The notes under the pieces were generated by a model. That model saw only the letters and a program-made list of their open reading frames with translations. It was not told the DNA's origin and searched no databases. From an uncultured Oscillospiraceae bacterium (lineage in GTDB: Bacteria > Bacillota > Clostridia > Oscillospirales > Acutalibacteraceae), in NCBI GenBank assembly GCA_900540535.1, contig UQGM01000048.1, positions 1 through 18,260 on the forward strand: 18,260 bases of DNA, read 5' to 3'. The translations under genes and the position numbers were made by a program. Positions 13,527 through 18,260 of this stretch are shown piece by piece (within the stretch, counting starts at the first letter, position 1; each line of letters starts with the position of its first letter).

Positions 13527-14858
13527 TTGGGAAGGTATACTAAGGAAGATATACTCAGATTGGCTAAAGAAAACGACGTTGCTTTTGTAAGGCTTCAGTT
13601 TACTGATATTCTCGGTACACTTAAAAATGTCGCTATAACTGTAAGTCAACTTGAGAGAGCACTGGACAATAAATGTATGGTTGACGGTTCTTCAATTGAA
13701 GGTTTTGTGCGCATTGAGGAGTCGGATATGTATCTTTATCCTGATTACGATTCCTTTGAAATTTTCCCGTGGGAGTCAAAGCACGGTAAAATTGCAAGAC
13801 TTATCTGTGATGTACATCTTTCTGATGGCACACCTTTCAGCGGAGATCCGAGAAACGTTCTTAAGAGAGCTATTGAAAAGGCTGAAAAAATGGGATACAC
13901 CTTTAAAGTTGGTCCCGAATGTGAATTTTTCCTTTTCCAGACTGATGAAGAGGGTAATCCTACAACTATTGCCAATGACAAGGGCGGTTACTTTGATTTA
14001 GGACCCATTGACCTTGGCGAAAGCTGCCGCAGAGACATCTGCCTTGCCCTTGAAGAAATGGGCTTTGAAATTGAGGCATCTCACCACGAGGTAGCTGAAG
14101 GTCAGCATGAAATTGACTTTAAGTATGACGATGCTCTTAAAACTGCTGATAATGTTATGACATTCAAATATGTTGTAAAGATCATGGCACAGCAGCATAA
14201 GCTTCATGCAACATTTATGCCTAAGCCTATTTATGGTATTGCCGGTTCCGGTATGCATACCAATATGTCACTTTTCAAAGACGGAAAGAATGTATTCTGC
14301 GATGAAAACGGACCTTACGGTCTCAGCAAAACCGCTCTTCACTTTATCGCAGGAATAATGGAGCATATTAAGAGCATTACAGCTATTGCAAACCCCATTG
14401 TCAACTCATATAAAAGACTTGTTCCCGGCTATGAGGCTCCGGTTTATATAGCATGGTCTGCTTCAAACAGAAGCTCACTTATCCGTGTTCCCACAGCAAG
14501 AGGCGCCGGAACAAGAGTTGAGCTCAGAAGCGCAGACCCTGCCTGCAACCCTTATCTTGAAATGGCTATTTGCCTTTTTGCAGGTCTTGATGGTATTGAG
14601 AGAGAGCTTATGCCACCCGAGTCAACAAGCCGCAACATTTACGATATGACTGCCGAAGAGAGAGCCGCTGACGGAATCGAAACTCTTCCCGCATCTCTTG
14701 AGGAAGCACTTCGTCACTTTAAGAAGAGTAAGTTCTCAAGAAACGCCCTTGGCGATCATGTTTATGAGAAGTATGCTGAGGCAAAGAGCGCTGAGTGGGA
14801 GCAGTACAGAACAAAGATTTCCCAGTGGGAGCTTGACAATTACCTTGTAAAATATTAA
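13527..14858 (+). CDS. glnA: Glutamine synthetase, type I-alpha
   Basis: Makes glutamine from glutamate, ammonia and ATP, the main entry of ammonium into metabolism; active as a cytosolic dodecamer. The product is 443 aa and close along its whole length to the Bacillus enzyme as I know it. It has DGSSIEGFVRIEESD (about 53-67, including the arginine used in feedback inhibition of the alpha type), GPECEFF (metal ligands), HHEVAEGQHEIDF, GSGMHTN, the flap NSYKRLVPGYEAP and NRSSLIRVPTARG. It lacks the extra loop and adenylylation region of the beta type. The start is TTG at 13527: AGGGGG lies 8 nt before it and the product then begins (M)GRYTKEDI, in register with Bacillus MAKYTREDI. The upstream in-frame TTG at 13521 is only 2 nt from the AGGGGG and less likely. 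Single-gene unit with its own terminator; regulation is probably in the leader. Confidence 0.95.
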   Translation: MGRYTKEDILRLAKENDVAFVRLQFTDILGTLKNVAITVSQLERALDNKCMVDGSSIEGFVRIEESDMYLYPDYDSFEIFPWESKHGKIARLICDVHLSDGTPFSGDPRNVLKRAIEKAEKMGYTFKVGPECEFFLFQTDEEGNPTTIANDKGGYFDLGPIDLGESCRRDICLALEEMGFEIEASHHEVAEGQHEIDFKYDDALKTADNVMTFKYVVKIMAQQHKLHATFMPKPIYGIAGSGMHTNMSLFKDGKNVFCDENGPYGLSKTALHFIAGIMEHIKSITAIANPIVNSYKRLVPGYEAPVYIAWSASNRSSLIRVPTARGAGTRVELRSADPACNPYLEMAICLFAGLDGIERELMPPESTSRNIYDMTAEERAADGIETLPASLEEALRHFKKSKFSRNALGDHVYEKYAEAKSAEWEQYRTKISQWELDNYLVKY

Positions 14859-14871
14859 TAGTATTATTAAG

Positions 14872-14910
14872 AAACTCTGTGCATTAACTTTAATGTGCAG
14901 AGTTTTTTTA
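14872..14910 (+). terminator. Intrinsic terminator of glnA
   Basis: AACTCTGTGCATTA (14873-14886) pairs with TAATGTGCAGAGTT (14891-14904), with two G-U wobbles and a 4-nt loop, followed by TTTTTTTA. It begins 13 nt after the glnA stop codon. Confidence 0.9.
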
Positions 14911-14981
14911 TTTACCATGAATCTAACAAAATCTACAAAATTTATCCATATCAGATGTGACATATTCTAATATGAGCGGTG

Positions 14982-15010
14982 TTGACTATTGTAAAATGTA
15001 GGTGTAAACT
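14982..15010 (+). promoter_or_regulatory. Promoter of the marR-ABC exporter operon
   Basis: TTGACT (14982-14987), a 17-bp spacer and TAAACT (15005-15010). The -10 ends one base before the operator-like inverted repeat, as expected for a self-repressed operon. Confidence 0.72.
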
Positions 15011-15011
15011 G

Positions 15012-15050
15012 TAATAGTTAACTGATTAACTATTAACCCGTTAACTATTA
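15012..15050. promoter_or_regulatory. Probable MarR operator: 10-bp inverted repeat plus a third half-site
   Basis: TAATAGTTAA (15012-15021) and TTAACTATTA (15026-15035) form a perfect inverted repeat with a 4-bp centre (24 bp in all). A third exact copy of the half-site, TTAACTATTA, follows at 15041-15050. The array starts right after the -10 and ends about 20 bp before the regulator's start codon, so a bound MarR dimer would block transcription. Confidence 0.75.
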
Positions 15051-15070
15051 GAGGATAAGGGGACAAAAAA

Positions 15071-15580
15071 GTGAGTAATTATAAAATGGAAGTGGTAGGA
15101 AGATTAAATCAGCTTACTCTGCTTCACAGGATGAAAATCTACAAAGTGGCTAATGAAAGTGGAATCCATGCTGGACAAAAATTTATTCTTGATTATATTA
15201 TCAGGAATGACCGCTGTACTCAAAAGGAAATTGCTGAAAAAATGCATGTTTCTCAGCCGTCAATTGCAATGAGCGTAAAGCGCATGGAAAAAGCTCAGCT
15301 GATTACCAGAACAGTAGATGAAAAAGATTCAAGGACTAACAGGCTTTCAGCAACCGAAAAGGGAGTTGAGCTTATGAACAAGTGCCGAAAAATCTTTGAT
15401 TCGGTAGATGACGACTTGTTTGCGGGATTTACAAGCGAAGAGCTCCGAATATTAAAAGAGTATCTTGACCGCATGATAGTCAACATTTCAGGCAAGCAGT
15501 TCAGTCACGAAGATTTTTGCCGTCTTATTGCAGAGGAAAAACAGATTTTATCAAACGATAAAAAGGAGGAAAAACAATGA
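15071..15580 (+). CDS. MarR-family transcriptional regulator
   Basis: A 169-residue winged-helix repressor of the MarR family, which bind inverted repeats as dimers and release DNA on binding small, often toxic, ligands. The DNA-binding region is visible at about 45-95: TQKEIAEKMHVSQPSIAMSVKRMEK (landmark), then the wing with the typical DEKDSRTNR..ATEKG. The C-terminal helices (about 105-150) should form the dimer interface. The start is GTG at 15071 with AAGGGG 8 nt upstream. The stop overlaps the start of the exporter gene (ATGA), so the regulator and pump are co-translated. The inverted repeat upstream is its probable operator. The ligand is unknown. Confidence 0.92.
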   Translation: MSNYKMEVVGRLNQLTLLHRMKIYKVANESGIHAGQKFILDYIIRNDRCTQKEIAEKMHVSQPSIAMSVKRMEKAQLITRTVDEKDSRTNRLSATEKGVELMNKCRKIFDSVDDDLFAGFTSEELRILKEYLDRMIVNISGKQFSHEDFCRLIAEEKQILSNDKKEEKQ

Positions 15581-17304
15581 TAAGAAAATTGATGCCTTTC
15601 CTTTCAAAGTATAAGCTGGCAGCAATTTTGGCTCCGCTTATGATGGTAGGCGAGGTTTTTGCAGAGGTAAGAATACCTATGCTTATGGCAACTATCGTTG
15701 ATGAGTATATCCCGGTAGGCGATACTCAAAAGGTTATGGAAACAGGTCTTTTGATGATAGGCATGGCTCTTATGTCTCTTTGCTTCGGAGCAATGGGTTC
15801 TTACTTTTCATCAAAAGCGGCCATGGGCTTTGGTGCAGAGCTCAGAGGAGCGATGTTTTCAAAAATACAGGGATTTTCTTTTGCCAATGTTGATAAATTT
15901 AGCACAGCATCCCTTGTAACACGAATGACAACTGACGTTACAAGAATACAGATGGCTGTTGTTATGATTCTTCGTGTTTGCGTAAGAGCTCCCGTAATGT
16001 TTGTAAGCGCACTTACTATGGCATATGCTGTAAACAAGAGCCTCATAACTGTGCTTGTTTTTGCTATACCGGTGCTTGCAATAGGCATTGCAATTTTCAT
16101 GTCAATGGCATATCCTCGCTTTATTCTTATGTTTAAAAAATACGATAAACTTAACGCCGTTGTACAGGAAAACCTTATTGCCATAAGAGCTGTCAAGGCA
16201 TACGTCCGTGAGAAGTTTGAGAAGAGCAAGTTTGCAAAAGTTAATGATGAACTTATGGAGTTCTCAATCAAAGCGGAAAAGGTAATGATTTTCGGCGATC
16301 CCCTTATGATGATCGTTATGTTCTCCTGCATTATTTCCGTACTGTGGCTCGGAGGCAGACAGATTGTCTTCGGTCAGATGGAAGTCGGCGCACTTACAAG
16401 CTTTTTAACATATATCACTCAGATACTTATGTCACTGCTTATGGTTTCAATGGTCTTTGTCATGCTTGTAATGTCAAAGGCATCTGCGGCACGTATAGTT
16501 GAAGTCCTCGAAGAGGAAAGCAGCCTTAAAGATGGCGAAAAAATGCTCAGCGAGGTAAAGGACGGTTCCATTGAGTTTAAGAATGTAAGCTTCCGTTATA
16601 ACGCCGATTCTGAAAGAGATGTACTTGAAAATATCAATCTTCAAATTAAATCCGGTGAAACCATAGGAATTATCGGAGGAACCGGTTCTTCAAAATCAAC
16701 TCTTGTTCAGCTTATACCACGTCTTTATGACGTTACAGCCGGTCAAGTGCTTGTAGGCGGCGAGGATGTAAAAGATTATTCTCTTGAAGCTCTCAGAAAC
16801 AGTGTTGCTATGGTGCTTCAGAAGAACGTTCTTTTCTCAGGTACAATCAGAGATAATCTTCGCTGGGGTGATGAAAACGCCACCGATGAAGAAATTGAAG
16901 CAGCCTGTAAAGCGGCTCAGGCTCATGAGTTTATCACTTCATTCCCGGACGGTTATGATACTGACTTAGGTCAGGGCGGCGTCAATGTATCCGGCGGACA
17001 GAAGCAGCGTCTTTGCATAGCGAGAGCTCTGCTTAAAAAGCCAAAGATCATAATCCTTGACGACAGCACCAGCGCCGTAGATACTGCTACTGATGCTAAA
17101 ATCCGTCAGGCATTCCGTGAAAACTTCGGTCACATCACAGCAATCATAATTGCTCAACGAGTTACTTCAATAATGGATGCAGACCGCATAATTGTTCTTG
17201 AAGACGGAAAGATAAACGGTTTCGGAACTCATGAGGAGCTTCTGAAAAACAATGAGATATACAGTCAGATTTACTATTCACAGCAGAAGGGAGTTGAAGA
17301 ATAA
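15577..17304 (+). CDS. ABC exporter half-transporter, subunit 1 (degenerate ATP site)
   Basis: A 575-residue type I ABC exporter half: six transmembrane helices (about 12-300) fused to a nucleotide-binding domain (330-560). Motifs: Walker A GGTGSSKST (367-375), Q-loop Gln415, signature VSGGQ (471-475), Walker B IIILDD (491-496). Two catalytic residues are replaced: the Walker B glutamate is Asp496, and the switch histidine is Gln527 (IIAQRV instead of xxAHRx). This matches the non-catalytic half of heterodimeric exporters such as TM287/288, BmrCD and LmrCD. AAAGGAGG precedes the ATG, which overlaps the marR stop by 4 bp. The next gene begins in its stop codon. Together they should form one multidrug-type efflux pump under MarR control; the substrate is unknown. 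Confidence 0.93.
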   Translation: MIRKLMPFLSKYKLAAILAPLMMVGEVFAEVRIPMLMATIVDEYIPVGDTQKVMETGLLMIGMALMSLCFGAMGSYFSSKAAMGFGAELRGAMFSKIQGFSFANVDKFSTASLVTRMTTDVTRIQMAVVMILRVCVRAPVMFVSALTMAYAVNKSLITVLVFAIPVLAIGIAIFMSMAYPRFILMFKKYDKLNAVVQENLIAIRAVKAYVREKFEKSKFAKVNDELMEFSIKAEKVMIFGDPLMMIVMFSCIISVLWLGGRQIVFGQMEVGALTSFLTYITQILMSLLMVSMVFVMLVMSKASAARIVEVLEEESSLKDGEKMLSEVKDGSIEFKNVSFRYNADSERDVLENINLQIKSGETIGIIGGTGSSKSTLVQLIPRLYDVTAGQVLVGGEDVKDYSLEALRNSVAMVLQKNVLFSGTIRDNLRWGDENATDEEIEAACKAAQAHEFITSFPDGYDTDLGQGGVNVSGGQKQRLCIARALLKKPKIIILDDSTSAVDTATDAKIRQAFRENFGHITAIIIAQRVTSIMDADRIIVLEDGKINGFGTHEELLKNNEIYSQIYYSQQKGVEE

Positions 17305-18260
17305 TGGCAGGACCTATGAGAGGCGGCCCCGGCGGAAGACCGGGCGGATTTCAGAAACCCAAAAATCTTAAAATTACTATAAAGAGACTTGCAAAATATC
17401 TTGAAAAACATAAGCTTCTGCTGTTTCTTGTAATGCTCTTTGTGCTTTTGAGCACCCTTGGCAATGTTGCAGGCACATATATGCTTGAGCCCATAATCGA
17501 CGATTATATTACGCCCCTTATCGGCACTAACCCGTCAGGAGCAGATTTTCTTCCTCTTATAAAAATGCTTGCATTTATGGCTTGCATTTATGCTGTGGCA
17601 TCTCTTTCATCTTTTGCTTACAGAAGAATTATGCTCTATGTTTCCCAGAAAACCCTGAACGAAATAAGGGGCGATCTGTTTAACCACATGGAAGACCTTT
17701 CACTGAAATATTTTGATACACACACCCACGGCGAACTTATGAGCCGCTATACAAACGATGCGGATACGCTTCGTGAAGCTCTTTCAAACGGTGTTGTGCA
17801 GCTATTTTCTTCAACAGTAAGCGTAGTAAGTACGTTTATTATGATGCTTGTTATCAGTCCCATTCTTACAATCTTTATAGTGCTTATGCTTATTGTTATG
17901 CTTTTCTGCGTAAAGAAGATCGGTGGAAAGAGTGCAAAATACTTTAAAAAGCAGCAGAATGCATTGGGTGCAGCAAACGGATATATTGAAGAGCTTATTG
18001 AGGGACAAAAAGTAGTTAAGGTTTTCTGCCATGAAAAAGAGGCAGAGGCGGAGTTCAATGTACTTAACGAAGATCTTCGTCATGTGGCTACAAAGGCGAA
18101 CACCTATGCAAGCGTTATCATGCCTATTATGGGTAACCTTTCTTATGTAAACTATGCTATAACTACAACAGCAGGCGCATTTCTTGTAATCGGCGGAATG
18201 CTCAAAGTTGGTTCCGTTGCAGCATTCCTTCAGTATACAAGGAGCTTTTCACAGCCCATA
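17304..18260 (+). CDS. ABC exporter half-transporter, subunit 2 (3' end outside window)
   Basis: The frame opens with ATG at 17304, overlapping the previous stop by one base (TAATG), with GGGAG 10 nt upstream, and stays open for 319 codons to the window end. The product begins with a Gly/Pro/Arg-rich stretch (MAGPMRGGPGGRPGG), common in this partner subunit, then a transmembrane region with helices at about 38-60, 87-105 and 165-205 and the coupling segment LSLKYFDTHTHGELMSRYTND, where the D-T-H-T-H-G-E-L-M-S-R order is typical of exporters. The nucleotide-binding domain is not in the window. It should carry the intact catalytic glutamate and histidine that subunit 1 lacks. Confidence 0.9.
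   Translation, partial: MAGPMRGGPGGRPGGFQKPKNLKITIKRLAKYLEKHKLLLFLVMLFVLLSTLGNVAGTYMLEPIIDDYITPLIGTNPSGADFLPLIKMLAFMACIYAVASLSSFAYRRIMLYVSQKTLNEIRGDLFNHMEDLSLKYFDTHTHGELMSRYTNDADTLREALSNGVVQLFSSTVSVVSTFIMMLVISPILTIFIVLMLIVMLFCVKKIGGKSAKYFKKQQNALGAANGYIEELIEGQKVVKVFCHEKEAEAEFNVLNEDLRHVATKANTYASVIMPIMGNLSYVNYAITTTAGAFLVIGGMLKVGSVAAFLQYTRSFSQPI

Noticed and set aside
13326..13649. 107-codon minus-strand frame across the glnA leader and start
   Set aside because: It has no ribosome-binding site, an AT-driven composition, and overlaps the glnA start antisense. The good minus-strand promoter nearby reads away from it.
1..18260. CRISPR arrays, tRNA or rRNA genes, insertion sequences
   Set aside because: I saw no regularly spaced repeats, tRNA-like cloverleaf with CCA end, ribosomal RNA signature, or transposase/integrase reading frame.

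Overview
The window looks like chromosomal DNA of a spore-forming, low-to-mid-GC clostridial Firmicute, probably near the Ruminococcaceae/Oscillospiraceae. This rests on a YpeB germination protein, a SpoIID-type domain, a class B sortase, a Bacillus-type (GSI-alpha) glutamine synthetase, the NifS/ThiI gene pair, strong Shine-Dalgarno sites and several TTG/GTG starts. I see no tRNA, rRNA, CRISPR array, insertion sequence or phage gene. The species is not determined.

Layout. (1) 1-1434, plus strand: the 3' end of polyphosphate kinase ppk1, then a 6-phosphofructokinase of the mixed ATP/PPi group, closed by a perfect palindromic terminator. (2) 1518-2504, minus strand: a membrane-bound XRE-family regulator. 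(3) 11293 down to 2732, minus strand: a probable six-gene operon, in transcription order cysteine desulfurase (TTG start), thiI (ATGA overlap), cinA, class B sortase, and two paralogous membrane proteins. It has a sigma-A-type promoter at 11333-11361 and a terminator at 2682-2714. (4) 11517-12866, plus strand: ypeB, divergent from the operon. (5) 12966-13278, minus strand: a small gene with an excellent promoter and its own terminator, but a reading frame broken by an apparent 1-nt frameshift. (6) 13527-14858, plus strand: glnA (TTG start). An intrinsic terminator sits in its upstream region between two candidate promoters. (7) 15071-18260, plus strand: a MarR regulator with an inverted-repeat operator over its own promoter, followed by a heterodimeric ABC exporter (first subunit complete, second running off the window).

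The most interesting part is the end of the minus-strand operon. The two paralogous membrane proteins (510 and 709 aa) have a cytoplasmic N-terminal region of about 310 residues. By eye it aligns colinearly with the CinA protein encoded two genes upstream, but the CinA catalytic motifs are lost and the middle domain is missing. One paralog then carries a transmembrane helix, a Thr/Glu-rich linker and an extracellular SpoIID/LytB-like domain whose motif order is circularly permuted. The other ends in a low-complexity acidic tail. A CinA-derived pseudoenzyme module joined across the membrane to a peptidoglycan-acting domain is the best candidate here for an undescribed system. The homology is my own manual alignment, and the function is inference.
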